DNA of 64,000 nt from Algimonas porphyrae (GTDB lineage: Bacteria > Pseudomonadota > Alphaproteobacteria > Caulobacterales > Maricaulaceae), in assembly GCF_041429795.1 (NCBI RefSeq), contig NZ_CP163424.1, positions 372,001-436,000 of the forward strand, given 5' to 3'. Shown in pieces: positions 54,232 to 62,976 of the stretch (position 1 is its first letter; each line of letters starts with the position of its first letter). The position numbers and the translations under genes are program-made. Below the pieces are notes generated by a model, which saw only the letters and a program-made list of their open reading frames with translations, made no database searches and was not told the origin of the DNA.

Positions 54232-54873
54232 CTAGTTCAGACCCTCTTCCTGGGCGCGGCGCATCATTTCATTCCGGTACATGCTGGCAAAGTCCGGCAT
54301 GTCGATCAGGACGGGCATGTGTCCGCCTTCCTGCGTCATGTCGGCCAGGATCTTGCGGGCATAGGGGAAGATGATGCGCGGGCATTCGATCATCATCAGC
54401 GGCTGGATCTGCTCCATGCCGACATTCTGAATGGCGAACAGTCCTGCATAATCCAGCTCGGCGATGAAAACGGTCTTGCCATCGCGCGTGGCATGCGCCT
54501 TCATCAGGATGCTGATCTCGACGGTATTATCGGCGGACACGTTGCGGCCCAGACGCAGATCGATGGAAATTTCGGGACGTGACAGGTTCGGGCTGAGCGA
54601 GGCCGGGGCATCCGGATTCTCGAAACTCATATCCTTGGTATATTGGGCCAGAACGCGCAGCAGCGGTTCGCCTTCGCTGACGGGCTCGCCTTGGGCGGGC
54701 GTGCCGTCCGTCGCCGCTGTCTCTGTCGTTTCAGGAGCATCGGGGCCGGGTGTGCCATCATCGAGCGTTATGTTCAGATCCGAAGCTGTCGCAGCCTGGC
54801 TCTTTGGGGTTCCGTCTGTTGCGGGCGTTGCATCGTCGTCGCTTTTTTCAGGCGTCTTGGGCGTTTTGGCCAT
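54232..54873 (-). CDS. secB: SecB export chaperone with long N-terminal extension
   Basis: A 213-residue protein. The SecB core starts at about residue 70 (LLRVLAQYTKDMSFENPDAP) and includes the family segment MMIECPRIIFPYARKILADMTQEGG. Before it lie about 65 residues rich in Thr, Ala, Pro, Asp and Glu, far longer than the usual 10-20. The core should form the tetramer that holds preproteins for SecA. GGAGA lies nine bases before the ATG. The divergent Tim44-like gene starts 160 bp away. Confidence 0.95.
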   Translation of the reverse strand: MAKTPKTPEKSDDDATPATDGTPKSQAATASDLNITLDDGTPGPDAPETTETAATDGTPAQGEPVSEGEPLLRVLAQYTKDMSFENPDAPASLSPNLSRPEISIDLRLGRNVSADNTVEISILMKAHATRDGKTVFIAELDYAGLFAIQNVGMEQIQPLMMIECPRIIFPYARKILADMTQEGGHMPVLIDMPDFASMYRNEMMRRAQEEGLN

Positions 54874-55033
54874 GGGGCATTCTCCATTTGGATCTGTTGC
54901 GGCCCCCGTCAGCACCTGATTGACGGTCCGTCCGGGGCATATCTGTTGGCGCGCCCGCTATCACGGGGCGGAAGCTGCGCGCAACGCCCATATGTATGCT
55001 TTCAAATACGCCCAGCCTGCTTATATACCCCCT

Positions 55034-55714
55034 ATGTTCGAAGTTGTCCTCTACGCCGCCATCGCCGCCATCGTCTGCGTGGCTTTCTATTCCGTTCTGG
55101 GCAAATCTGTCGGACGGGGCGAAGACGACAAGCTCGATATGGATGAGGCGTTCGGCTCGACATCGTCGTCGCGTGCAGGCGTAGTGGCTCCCCTCCTGGA
55201 TGACGAGCCGTCGGAACTTGACGACGAAACCGGTCTGGGCGCGATTGCGCGCGCCGAACCCGGCTTTTCGCCCGCACAATTCGTCGATGGGGCCAAGACG
55301 GTCTATTCCATGATTCTGGAAGCCTTTGCTTCGGGTGATCGGGACACGCTGCGCGATCTGCTGACGCCCGATGTTTATACGGTCTATGACGCCGCCATAT
55401 CCGAGCGTGAAGAAAAAAGCCTGACGCAAGTTACCGATCTGGGCCGGCTCCGCACTACGCAGATCAAGAATGCCCGCATCGAAGACGGTATCGCTTTCAT
55501 CCGTGTTCTCTACGAAGCAGATATCGCCTCTGCTCTGCGCGACGCTGACGGAGACCTGGTCGAGGGTGATCCGGACACGCTGGCCTCTATTTCCGAATAT
55601 TGGACCTTTGAACGCATGATCGGGTCCGATGATCCGACCTGGCGTCTGTCCGATGTCGAGCCATCAGAGGGCGATGCGCTGCCGGCGGATCCGACCCCCG
55701 ACACGAAAGACTGA
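55034..55714 (+). CDS. Tim44-like domain protein (TimA)
   Basis: A 226-residue protein with one N-terminal transmembrane helix (about residues 3-20), a disordered acidic linker, and a Tim44-like domain at about 70-205 (FVDGAKTVYSMILEAFASGD through YWTFERMIG). Bacterial relatives of mitochondrial Tim44 sit on the inner membrane; TimA in Caulobacter is the known example. The secB - Tim44 - mltA - smr order is conserved in many alphaproteobacteria. The ATG at 55034 is preferred because the membrane helix follows directly. Confidence 0.92.
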   Translation: MFEVVLYAAIAAIVCVAFYSVLGKSVGRGEDDKLDMDEAFGSTSSSRAGVVAPLLDDEPSELDDETGLGAIARAEPGFSPAQFVDGAKTVYSMILEAFASGDRDTLRDLLTPDVYTVYDAAISEREEKSLTQVTDLGRLRTTQIKNARIEDGIAFIRVLYEADIASALRDADGDLVEGDPDTLASISEYWTFERMIGSDDPTWRLSDVEPSEGDALPADPTPDTKD

Positions 55715-55716
55715 TT

Positions 55717-57000
55717 GTGGGCAGGCTCCGCCCGGGGCTATTCGAACAAGGCCGGGCGCTCGGCCTCGTCCTCGCGGCGCTCTGGCTGAGTGCCTGCGCA
55801 ACGACCCGCAATGACGCCCCGCCGCCGGACGGTCCGTCCGTCGCCGTTCCGGACATCGTCGCCACGCCGATCCTTGATCCTGAGCCCGATTCTGGCCCAG
55901 GTTTTGAGCCCATGCCAAAGTCGGCCCCACCCCCGCCAGCGCCCAAAGACCCGCCGGACGAGGCACTGATCATTGCGCCGAGCGCCTTTGGGCGCCTGGC
56001 CGGATGGAAAGACGCCGATCATACAACGGCTCTGGCCGCGTTTCGTCGGTCTTGCAAATCCATGCTGGCGGCCGATCCGGATGCATGGCTGAACCCCAAT
56101 CTGCCGCAATATGGCCGCTACCGCGACTGGGAAGCGCCGTGCGAGGCTGCACTTCGCGCGACCCATGCGCGGCCCTTTTTCGAAAGCCTGTTCGCCCCGA
56201 TCAACCTGTCCGTCCGGGACGGCGATGAGGGGCTCCTGACCGGCTATTACGAACCTGAGGTCGAGGTGCGGATCGCCGCCGATGCGGTGTTCTCCGAACC
56301 CATTCTGGCGCTGCCGGACACAGACACGGTTCGCCGTCTGCCCCGCGCCAGACTGTCCGCAAGGAGCGCGCGGGTGATCGCCTACGGGCGACCGATCGAC
56401 GTGTTCTTCCTGCAGGTCCAGGGCTCTGGGCGCCTCCGATATGCAGATGGCCGTATTGTGCGCGCGGGCTATGCCGGCAATAATGGCCGTGCCTATACGT
56501 CGATCGGACGCATACTCATTCGACGCGGCGAATTGACACGCGAACAGTCGGCCAAACGCAATATCGAAGCGTGGATGGAGGCTGCCGGACCCGAAAAGGC
56601 CCGGGCGCTGATGAATGAAAACAAGCGCTACATCTTCTTTCAGGAACAATCGCTCAGTCCCGAACAGGGGCCGATCGGCGCGATGCAGGTCCCGCTGACG
56701 GCCATGGGTTCGATGGCCGTCGATCCGCGCTATCACCCTTATGGGACGCTGGCCTGGCTCGACACACGTCTGCCGCAAGCGGCGCGCGACTATCGCGGTG
56801 CCCCGACTCGTCTGCTGGTCAGCCTGCAAGACACAGGCAGTGCGATCCGCGGTCCCTTGCGGGGCGATCTGTTTTTCGGCTCCGGCAGTCAGGCCGGGGC
56901 GCGCGCCGGTGTGATGAAGCATCCGGTCCGCTGGACCGTGTTGCTGCCCAAAGCGCTGGCCCCTCTGCCGCCACCCCATCCGAAAGTGCCCGAAGTGTGA
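55717..57000 (+). CDS. mltA: Membrane-bound lytic murein transglycosylase A
   Basis: A 427-residue lipoprotein (lipobox LSAC, Cys28) followed by a Pro-rich linker. The MltA domain includes LTGYYEPEVEVR at about 180-190, and the C-terminal 3D domain contains SLQDTGSAIRGPLRGDLFFG with catalytic-type Asp372 and Asp384. It cleaves glycan strands of peptidoglycan with 1,6-anhydro product formation. The GTG start lies two bases after the Tim44 stop and the stop overlaps the smr start, so the block is one operon. Confidence 0.95.
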   Translation: MGRLRPGLFEQGRALGLVLAALWLSACATTRNDAPPPDGPSVAVPDIVATPILDPEPDSGPGFEPMPKSAPPPPAPKDPPDEALIIAPSAFGRLAGWKDADHTTALAAFRRSCKSMLAADPDAWLNPNLPQYGRYRDWEAPCEAALRATHARPFFESLFAPINLSVRDGDEGLLTGYYEPEVEVRIAADAVFSEPILALPDTDTVRRLPRARLSARSARVIAYGRPIDVFFLQVQGSGRLRYADGRIVRAGYAGNNGRAYTSIGRILIRRGELTREQSAKRNIEAWMEAAGPEKARALMNENKRYIFFQEQSLSPEQGPIGAMQVPLTAMGSMAVDPRYHPYGTLAWLDTRLPQAARDYRGAPTRLLVSLQDTGSAIRGPLRGDLFFGSGSQAGARAGVMKHPVRWTVLLPKALAPLPPPHPKVPEV

Positions 57001-57497
57001 ACCGCCCGCTGGACCCGTCTGAGCGGATCGTCTGGAACCGGGTGGCCCGCACCGTCACGCCGCGCCGCCGTCCGCACGGTAAGGGCGCGGCCAAACCCCG
57101 CCTCAACCCGACCCGGGAAGATTTCGGAGCGATGATGCGGCTGCCGCCGCTCAGCCCCAGATCTGATAAGCCGGTCGCAGGGCCCGTCCCGCAATCGGCC
57201 GACCGTCTGGTCCGGCGCGGCAGGGTCGGAATCGATGCCCGGCTGGACCTGCACGGCATGACGCAGGCGGAAGCCTTACGAAGCCTGTCGACGGCCCTGT
57301 TCCGGTCTGCAAAGCGCGGAGAACGATGCCTCCTGGTCATTACGGGCAAAGGGCTGCAGGGTGAAGGCGTCCTGCGGCAGCAATTGCCGTCCTGGCTGGC
57401 CAGGCCCGATCTGCGCCCGCTGATCGCGACCTATGCGCAGGCCCATGCGCGCCATGGCGGGTCCGGAGCCTGGTATATTTTCTTGCGGAGTTCATGA
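56997..57497 (+). CDS. Smr-domain protein
   Basis: A 166-residue protein. A basic, disordered N-terminal half (about 1-75) precedes an Smr domain: LDLHGMTQAEALRSL (about 83-97), LLVITGKG (about 112-119), and GGSGAWYIFLR at the end. Smr domains are nucleic-acid-binding nucleases of MutS2-related type. The GTG overlaps the mltA stop by four bases; the amidase gene begins directly after its stop. Confidence 0.93.
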   Translation: MNRPLDPSERIVWNRVARTVTPRRRPHGKGAAKPRLNPTREDFGAMMRLPPLSPRSDKPVAGPVPQSADRLVRRGRVGIDARLDLHGMTQAEALRSLSTALFRSAKRGERCLLVITGKGLQGEGVLRQQLPSWLARPDLRPLIATYAQAHARHGGSGAWYIFLRSS

Positions 57498-59114
57498 ATG
57501 ATGCGTCACCCTCTCATCCTAATGGCCGGCTTGGCTATAATGGCCTGTTCGCCGACCCCGCCTGGCGCGTCGCAAACCGTAACGACGGACAGCGCAGCGC
57601 CGGATTACCGCGCGACCGATCTCGTTGCCCGGACGCTGCCGGACCTGTCAGACGCGCTCCTGTCCGGCGAGACAAGCTCGCAGGCGTTGACTCAAGCCTA
57701 TCTAGACCGGATCGAGGCGGTGGACCGGACCGGTCCACGCCTGCAATCCGTCCTGGCGCTCAACCCGGACGCGCTGGCGCAGGCTCAGGCAGCCGATGCG
57801 CGCCATGCGTCCGGTGCGGCCCGCGGCCCGCTCGACGGCGTGCCGGTCCTGCTCAAGGACAATATCGAAACGCGCGACCCGGTCGCGACCACGGCTGGCT
57901 CATACGCACTGGCTGACAATGTGACGGGCCGTGACAGCCCGCTTGTGGCCGGGCTCCGCGCGCAAGGCGCCGTCATTCTCGGCAAAACCAACCTCAGCCA
58001 GTGGGCGAATTTCCGGTCCGAAAACTCCGTCTCCGGCTGGTCGGCACTGGGCGGTCAGGTGCGCAACCCACATATGCTGGATCGCAGCCCGTGTGGCAGC
58101 TCGTCCGGGTCGGGCGCGGCCATTGCGGCCAGCCTCGCCGCAGGCGCGGTCGGGACGGAAACCAACGGTTCGATCATCTGCCCAGCCCAGGTCAACGGCA
58201 TTGTCGGCTTCAAGCCGACCGTCGGTGTCATCGCCCAAGAGTATATCGTGCCCATCTCAAGCTCGCAGGACACAGCCGGGCCGATGACCAAGACGGTGCG
58301 CGGGGCGGCTCTGATGATGGATGCCATGGCGACTGATGGATCCGCCGGATATACGGCGGCGCTGGACGCTGACTGCCTGCAGGGCGTGCGCGTCGGCGTC
58401 TTGCGCTTCGCGCAGGGGAATGAAGACATTCAATCGCGTTTCAATGCGGGGCTCGATGCCATGGAAGCGGCGGGCGCCGAACTGGTCGCGATCGAAGACT
58501 TCACCCCGGAGGGCGATAATTTCTGGGGCGATTCCTACGCCGTGCTGCAATGGGAATTTAAGGCGACGCTGGATGATTATCTGGCGAACAGTCCCGGTGA
58601 CATTCCGGTTCGCTCTCTGGAAGCGCTGATCGCATTCAATCAGGCGGAGCCCCGCGAAATGGCCGTCTTCGATCAAAGCATTATGGACATGTCGCAGGCC
58701 CGTTCAGGGCTGGATGACCCGGATTATTTGGCGGCGCGCGATACTGTCCGCCGCGCCGCAGGCGAACGCGGCATTGATGCCCTCATGGCTGACTATGATG
58801 TCGATATACTGGTCAGCCCGTCTGGTCCGCTTTCCTCCCGCGTCGATCCAATCAATGGCGATACCTGGCCCGATTGGGCTGGGGCGGGCTATCTCGCCGC
58901 CATCGCCGGCTATCCCCATGTGACGGTGCCGATGGGCACAGTTCACGCCGTCCCGCTCGGCTTTTCCATCATGGGCACCGCGGGGCAGGACAAGCAGGTT
59001 CTCAGCTACGCCTACGCGCTGGAACAGGCGACACAGGCGCGCGCGGAGCCGGGCTATCTCCCGGATGCCTATGCGGCGGAGGATTTGAAGGCGGCACTGG
59101 AGCCAGGGCGGTAA
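57498..59114 (+). CDS. Amidase-signature-family lipoprotein
   Basis: A 538-residue amidase with lipoprotein signal (lipobox IMAC, Cys17). The amidase Ser-cisSer-Lys set is visible: Lys120 (LLKDNIET), a Ser-rich GSSSGSG at 200-206, and Ser225 in TETNGSI. It hydrolyses an amide bond; the substrate is unknown. The ATG directly follows the smr stop. Placement behind mltA and smr suggests the same transcript. Confidence 0.93.
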   Translation: MMRHPLILMAGLAIMACSPTPPGASQTVTTDSAAPDYRATDLVARTLPDLSDALLSGETSSQALTQAYLDRIEAVDRTGPRLQSVLALNPDALAQAQAADARHASGAARGPLDGVPVLLKDNIETRDPVATTAGSYALADNVTGRDSPLVAGLRAQGAVILGKTNLSQWANFRSENSVSGWSALGGQVRNPHMLDRSPCGSSSGSGAAIAASLAAGAVGTETNGSIICPAQVNGIVGFKPTVGVIAQEYIVPISSSQDTAGPMTKTVRGAALMMDAMATDGSAGYTAALDADCLQGVRVGVLRFAQGNEDIQSRFNAGLDAMEAAGAELVAIEDFTPEGDNFWGDSYAVLQWEFKATLDDYLANSPGDIPVRSLEALIAFNQAEPREMAVFDQSIMDMSQARSGLDDPDYLAARDTVRRAAGERGIDALMADYDVDILVSPSGPLSSRVDPINGDTWPDWAGAGYLAAIAGYPHVTVPMGTVHAVPLGFSIMGTAGQDKQVLSYAYALEQATQARAEPGYLPDAYAAEDLKAALEPGR

Positions 59115-59149
59115 TCACCCCGGCTTTCAGCGTTCTTGCTGTCAAGGGT

Positions 59150-59686
59150 CTAGGCTCTTTCGCAATCGAAGGATTGCAGCATCAGACCGCCGCCATAATC
59201 CGTCTGACCCGTTTGGGTCAGCCGGAGATTTGCGCCCCGCTCGCCGAATAACCGCGTGCCCCCGCCAAGCAGTATCGGCGCACGTTTGAGAAACAAGCGA
59301 TCAATCAGTCCGGCCTCGGCCAGGCTTGCGGCCAGCGCACCGCCGCCGCACAGATAGATGTTGCCGTCGGTTTCCGCTTTAAGACGGCGCACATAGTCAA
59401 CGCTCTCGTCGCGGACAATCACGACATCCGGATCCGGCGGCAGGTCGATGCGGCGCGACAGAATGGTGGACCGCATCTGCGGGTAGGGATTGGCTCCGGG
59501 TTGAAGGCCGAACGCATACCCGAATTCATAGGTCGCCCGGCCCATTAGGGCGACGGCATAGCCGTCGAGGCGGTGGACGTAATCGTCAACGATCTGGCCT
59601 GAATGCGGAAACGCGGAAATGTCTCCGTCAGGTCCGGAAATATAGCCGTCAATCGACACGGCCACGTCGTAAATCAAATGAGACAT
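59150..59686 (-). CDS. Dihydrofolate-reductase/RibD-C-like reductase
   Basis: A 178-residue NADPH-binding protein. The N-terminus YDVAVSIDGYISGPDGD, MGRATYEFG at about 48-56, and IYLCGGGALAASLAEAGLID at about 110-129 match the RibD C-terminal/YwjB-like dihydrofolate reductase family. Stand-alone members have no known substrate. GGAGG-type bases upstream of the ATG support the start. It lies immediately left of a lower-G+C non-coding stretch. Confidence 0.9.
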   Translation of the reverse strand: MSHLIYDVAVSIDGYISGPDGDISAFPHSGQIVDDYVHRLDGYAVALMGRATYEFGYAFGLQPGANPYPQMRSTILSRRIDLPPDPDVVIVRDESVDYVRRLKAETDGNIYLCGGGALAASLAEAGLIDRLFLKRAPILLGGGTRLFGERGANLRLTQTGQTDYGGGLMLQSFDCERA

Positions 59687-60178
59687 GGAGGATCCTTGCT
59701 CGCGATCTACGCGAGACTTGAAAAGCGGATAGGATGGTCGCGAACGCGAGCAGGGCGAGGCTTTTCACTAAAGGATCATGGGCAGGGCACTCCTGAGGGT
59801 ATTGACGCTTTTTGGGTGATGATAGAGCTCGGTATTAACCCTAGTCTCGTGCCCGCTCAGGCCGACTTGATCGGCCTGTCCATCACCCGACACTTTCAGC
59901 TAGCTGAGGCGGTAGGAGATGGGCCCGCTGATCAAGTCGGCGGGAGCGGAGAACTTTGTGTTTTCTAATCCACAGCGGAGTGTCGCACAGGTCTTGTAGA
60001 ATCTATCCAGTCGAGGAATCTTCGACTCGCCGAATTTTGTATTCGGAATGAAACGCGGGGAGACGCTAAGGATTGGCGTCATCAACGTCTCCCCTTTTTG
60101 AAACCAATATGAGTGGTTTCAGTGCAAGCGACATAGCTGCGTGCTGAGGCTCTCTCAACCCGAATAGGGGGCCTAATT
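59687..60178. other. 492-bp non-coding stretch with several inverted repeats
   Basis: No credible CDS on either strand. Inverted repeats: TGCTCGCG/CGCGAGCA (59697-59704, 59745-59752) and GATCCTT/AAGGATC (59691-59697, 59771-59777); CAGGCCGA/TCGGCCTG (59858-59865, 59871-59878); GCCGACTTGATC/GATCAAGTCGGC (59861-59872, 59930-59941), which competes with the previous hairpin; AGTCGA/TCGACT (60009-60014, 60022-60027); CCGAAT/ATTCGG (60030-60035, 60041-60046). A strong plus-strand terminator follows at 60057-60099. This is compatible with a structured small RNA or leader; it matches no RNA family I recognise. Confidence 0.6.
60057..60099 (+). terminator. Strong plus-strand rho-independent terminator without an upstream CDS
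   Basis: Nine-base stem GGGGAGACG / CGTCTCCCC (60057-60065, 60086-60094) with a 20-base loop and five T. Inside, GACGC (60062-60066) could instead pair with GCGTC (60076-60080), an alternative fold. No plus-strand gene ends nearby, so it ends an unannotated RNA or attenuates the ORF at 60179. Confidence 0.8.
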
Positions 60179-60457
60179 ATGGCAAAATCTTTCTCTTCCA
60201 CAGCAGATGCTGAACAAGCTGTTTATAAGTGCCTAGAAGGTGTGGTGTCTGTTCACGACATCACATCCAAGTTTTCGGTCAACACTTATAGATTATATGA
60301 AGCTGTTGATGGCGAAACCTTTGTAGGGGCAAGGGAACGAGCGCTGGAAAGATTGGCCGCAGAAAACCCTAAGGCTTTTTCGGCTTTACCGAAAGCAGGC
60401 AAACTCCGGCGTGGCGTATTTGGCAAGCCGATTGACCCATTGCCGCTGTTTGAATGA
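60179..60457 (+). CDS. Orphan 92-residue protein of lower G+C
   Basis: A 92-residue soluble protein with an N-terminal helical half (DAEQAVYKCLEGVVSVHDI), a Glu/Arg-rich middle (ARERALERLAAENPKAF) and a basic Pro-containing tail. G+C is about 48 %, against about 60 % around it, and codons such as TTA, TCT and AGA are frequent, suggesting acquisition by transfer. GGGGG lies nine bases before the ATG. The stop directly abuts the hslU stop on the other strand. No family recognised. Confidence 0.65.
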   Translation: MAKSFSSTADAEQAVYKCLEGVVSVHDITSKFSVNTYRLYEAVDGETFVGARERALERLAAENPKAFSALPKAGKLRRGVFGKPIDPLPLFE

Positions 60458-61771
60458 TCACAAAATAAACTTCGACAGATCCTGATCCTTGGCCAGTTCG
60501 CCGACTGTGCCTTTCACATAGTCCGCGTCGATTTTCACAGTTTCGCCGTCGCGGTCCGTGGCGGTGAAGCTGATGTCGTCGAGCAGTCGTTCCATGACGG
60601 TGTGGAGGCGGCGGGCACCGATATTTTCAACGCTGCCGTTCACCTGTGCGCTGATCTTGGCGATCTCTGCGATGGCGTCGTCGGTGAAGTCGAGCGTTAC
60701 GCCTTCGGTCGCCATCAGGGCAGTATATTGAGTGATGAGCGACGCTTCGGGCTCGGTCAGGATGCGCACGAAATCCGTTTCCGTCAGGGCGCGAAGCTCG
60801 ACCCGGATCGGCAGGCGGCCCTGCAGTTCGGGCAGCAGGTCGGATGGCTTGGCGACGTGGAAGGCGCCTGAGCTGATGAACAGAATGTGGTCTGTCTTGA
60901 CCGGGCCATATTTGGTCGAGACGGTGGTGCCCTCGATCAGGGGCAGCAGGTCGCGTTGTACGCCTTCGCGGGAGACATCACCGCCGCGCGTGTCGGAGCG
61001 GGTCGTTATCTTGTCAATTTCATCAAGGAAGACGATACCGTCTTCCTGCGCCAGTTCGACCGCCTCGCGTTTGACGCTGTCATCATCGATCAGCTTGTCG
61101 GCTTCCTCGGACAGCAGCGGCGCATAGGCGTCCCGCACCTTGAGCGTCACGGTCTTGGTCTTCCCCATCTTGCCGAACATGGCCGACAGGTCGATCATCC
61201 CCATACCCGCGCCGGGCTGGCCCGGGATTTCCATGCTCTGAAACGGCGAGGCCGTGTCGGCCAGGTCCAGCTCGACCTCGACATCGTCCAGCTCGCCGGC
61301 ACGCAGTTTGCGGCGAAAGCTCTCCCGGGTGCCGTCGCGCGCATTGTCGCCTGCCAGCGCGTCGATAATCCGGTTTTCTGCTGCCGCCTCGGCCTGTGCC
61401 GTGACGAGCCCACGCTTTTCTTCACGCAGCAGCGTAATCGAGGCTTCGACCAGGTCGCGGATAATCTGTTCCACATCGCGGCCGACATAGCCGACTTCGG
61501 TGAATTTGGTGGCTTCGACTTTGAGGAAAGGCGCGCGGGCGAGTTTGGCGAGACGGCGGGAAATCTCGGTTTTGCCGACGCCGGTCGGGCCGATCATCAG
61601 AATGTTCTTCGGCGTCACTTCGGCGCGTAAGGTGTCATCCAGCTGCTTGCGACGCCAGCGATTGCGCAGGGCAATGGCGACGGCGCGCTTGGCATCGCTT
61701 TGGGCGACAATGTGCCGGTCGAGCTCGGACACGATCTCGCGCGGGGTAAAGGCGGAAGCATAATCTGTCAT
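60458..61771 (-). CDS. hslU: ATP-dependent HslUV protease, ATPase subunit
   Basis: A 437-residue AAA+ unfoldase that feeds HslV. Walker A GPTGVGKT is at 61-68, Walker B FLDEID has Glu251, and the [18 protein letters not shown] segment and C-terminal DLSKFIL tail, which inserts into HslV, are present. The ATG at 61771 gives the family length; the frame is open to 61903 without support. hslV is usually adjacent upstream but is absent from this window; a DUF2157 gene is there instead. Confidence 0.97.
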   Translation of the reverse strand: MTDYASAFTPREIVSELDRHIVAQSDAKRAVAIALRNRWRRKQLDDTLRAEVTPKNILMIGPTGVGKTEISRRLAKLARAPFLKVEATKFTEVGYVGRDVEQIIRDLVEASITLLREEKRGLVTAQAEAAAENRIIDALAGDNARDGTRESFRRKLRAGELDDVEVELDLADTASPFQSMEIPGQPGAGMGMIDLSAMFGKMGKTKTVTLKVRDAYAPLLSEEADKLIDDDSVKREAVELAQEDGIVFLDEIDKITTRSDTRGGDVSREGVQRDLLPLIEGTTVSTKYGPVKTDHILFISSGAFHVAKPSDLLPELQGRLPIRVELRALTETDFVRILTEPEASLITQYTALMATEGVTLDFTDDAIAEIAKISAQVNGSVENIGARRLHTVMERLLDDISFTATDRDGETVKIDADYVKGTVGELAKDQDLSKFIL

Positions 61772-61802
61772 GTCGCCCGATGTGGGGGCTGCCCGCTCTG
61801 GA

Positions 61803-62861
61803 TCAAGTCGCGTCGGGCGCATCCGGCGCGTAAGGCGGCGGGAATATCCGCCAGTCGGGCAGAATGCGGACCAGCTGATTGCGAACCGGATGCCAGGCGA
61901 CACCGAGCAGCACGATCGCGCCGCCCAGCAGGATCAGGGTCAGAGACAGGGTCTGGCCCAGATCGAGCCCGGCCTGCCGGACCAGAAAGGCGATGGCCGC
62001 ACCGGCATAGAACAGGGACGACACGATCAGAGCGCGGCGATTGATTGCCAGCCCGATCACGGTGATGATACCCAGCGCCGTCAGCACGATGACCGCATCG
62101 CTTTCCCGGAAAAGCAATGTCGGCACGACATCGAACAGGAAATCCGTCTTGCTGGCGACGGCGGATCCGACCAGCCCGTGAATGATCAGGGGCGCGGCCA
62201 GCAGGTGCAGCCAGAACGCATTATCGGCAAAGCGCGTGCGCCGATGCATATCCTGCCTGTCGTAAAGCAGGGCCACAGCGAAGACGAGAAGGCCGGACCC
62301 GATCATCACGATACCAAAATGGTTGCGCAACAGGGTCGGAGAGATCTGCGTCAGGGTTGCAAAGAGCAGATACAGCAGGGCGACGGCGATTAGCGCGATG
62401 CAGAAAGGCAGGCGTATACGCCAGTAGAATAGCGCCATCGCCGCAACGGTGATCAGCGCCGCCACAATGCCGTTGAGTGACGTCACACTGTCCAGTCCGG
62501 TCTGGATGAAGGCTAGAAAAGACAGCGCCGTGATCAGGGTCGGGAAGTGCGCGCGCTTCCGGCGCCCGAACCATTCCGCCATGATCCAAGCCCCGGCGGC
62601 GGCGAGCAGGAAAAACGGTCCGCCGCCCAGGAGTCCGGTGATGGTCGCCACACCGATTGCCAGCAGGACAAGGCCGATCCCGACAAAGATATCCCCGAAG
62701 GACCGCAGAAAGCGCAGCTCATCTTCATCGCCGATCACGGCAGCGGACCGGGATTGCGGTTCAAGGGCATCCAGCTCTGTGCGCATCGCGCGGGCCTGCG
62801 AAGCCGGAATGATACCGGCAGCCTCGGCCTTGTCGATCTGATCGCGCGTCAATTGCGTCAT
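61803..62861 (-). CDS. DUF2157-type polytopic membrane protein
   Basis: A 352-residue protein with a short cytoplasmic N-terminus (about 50 residues, including [19 protein letters not shown], the usual DUF2157 start) and about ten transmembrane helices with short loops. Function unknown. It starts a probable unit with hslU 31 bp downstream. Confidence 0.82.
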   Translation of the reverse strand: MTQLTRDQIDKAEAAGIIPASQARAMRTELDALEPQSRSAAVIGDEDELRFLRSFGDIFVGIGLVLLAIGVATITGLLGGGPFFLLAAAGAWIMAEWFGRRKRAHFPTLITALSFLAFIQTGLDSVTSLNGIVAALITVAAMALFYWRIRLPFCIALIAVALLYLLFATLTQISPTLLRNHFGIVMIGSGLLVFAVALLYDRQDMHRRTRFADNAFWLHLLAAPLIIHGLVGSAVASKTDFLFDVVPTLLFRESDAVIVLTALGIITVIGLAINRRALIVSSLFYAGAAIAFLVRQAGLDLGQTLSLTLILLGGAIVLLGVAWHPVRNQLVRILPDWRIFPPPYAPDAPDAT

Positions 62862-62917
62862 ATTCGCAATGTGCCGCGCGCCGGAGATCGACGCAAGTCG
62901 AAGAATTGGAAAGGGTG

Positions 62918-62960
62918 CTTGACATGTAAAGGGAGCTTGTCTAAGTCAAGCGTACTTGAC
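62918..62960 (+). promoter_or_regulatory. Repeated CTTGAC half-sites upstream of hydrolase gene
   Basis: CTTGAC (62918), CTTGTC (62936), GTCAAG (62945) and CTTGAC (62955) are clustered; the last two form the dyad GTCAAG-CGTA-CTTGAC (62945-62960). TTGACA (62919-62924) and TAAGTC (62942-62947), 17 bases apart, may be the -35 and -10. The layout fits a repressor-controlled promoter. The regulator is not in the window. Confidence 0.55.
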
Positions 62961-62976
62961 AAACTGGACACTTATT

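Noticed and set aside
55738-56979. 413-codon minus-strand open frame opposite mltA
   Set aside because: Antisense shadow of mltA; His/Arg/Gly-rich composition without domains.
59687-60178. tmRNA, RNase P RNA, 6S or SRP RNA
   Set aside because: None of the conserved cores I know (for example the RNase P GAGGAAAGTC block, a tmRNA tag frame or a tRNA-like T arm) is visible.
59687-60457. Type III toxin-antitoxin locus (RNA antitoxin, terminator, toxin gene)
   Set aside because: The order RNA-terminator-small ORF fits loosely, but there are no tandem RNA repeats and the 92-residue protein does not resemble ToxN-type endoribonucleases.
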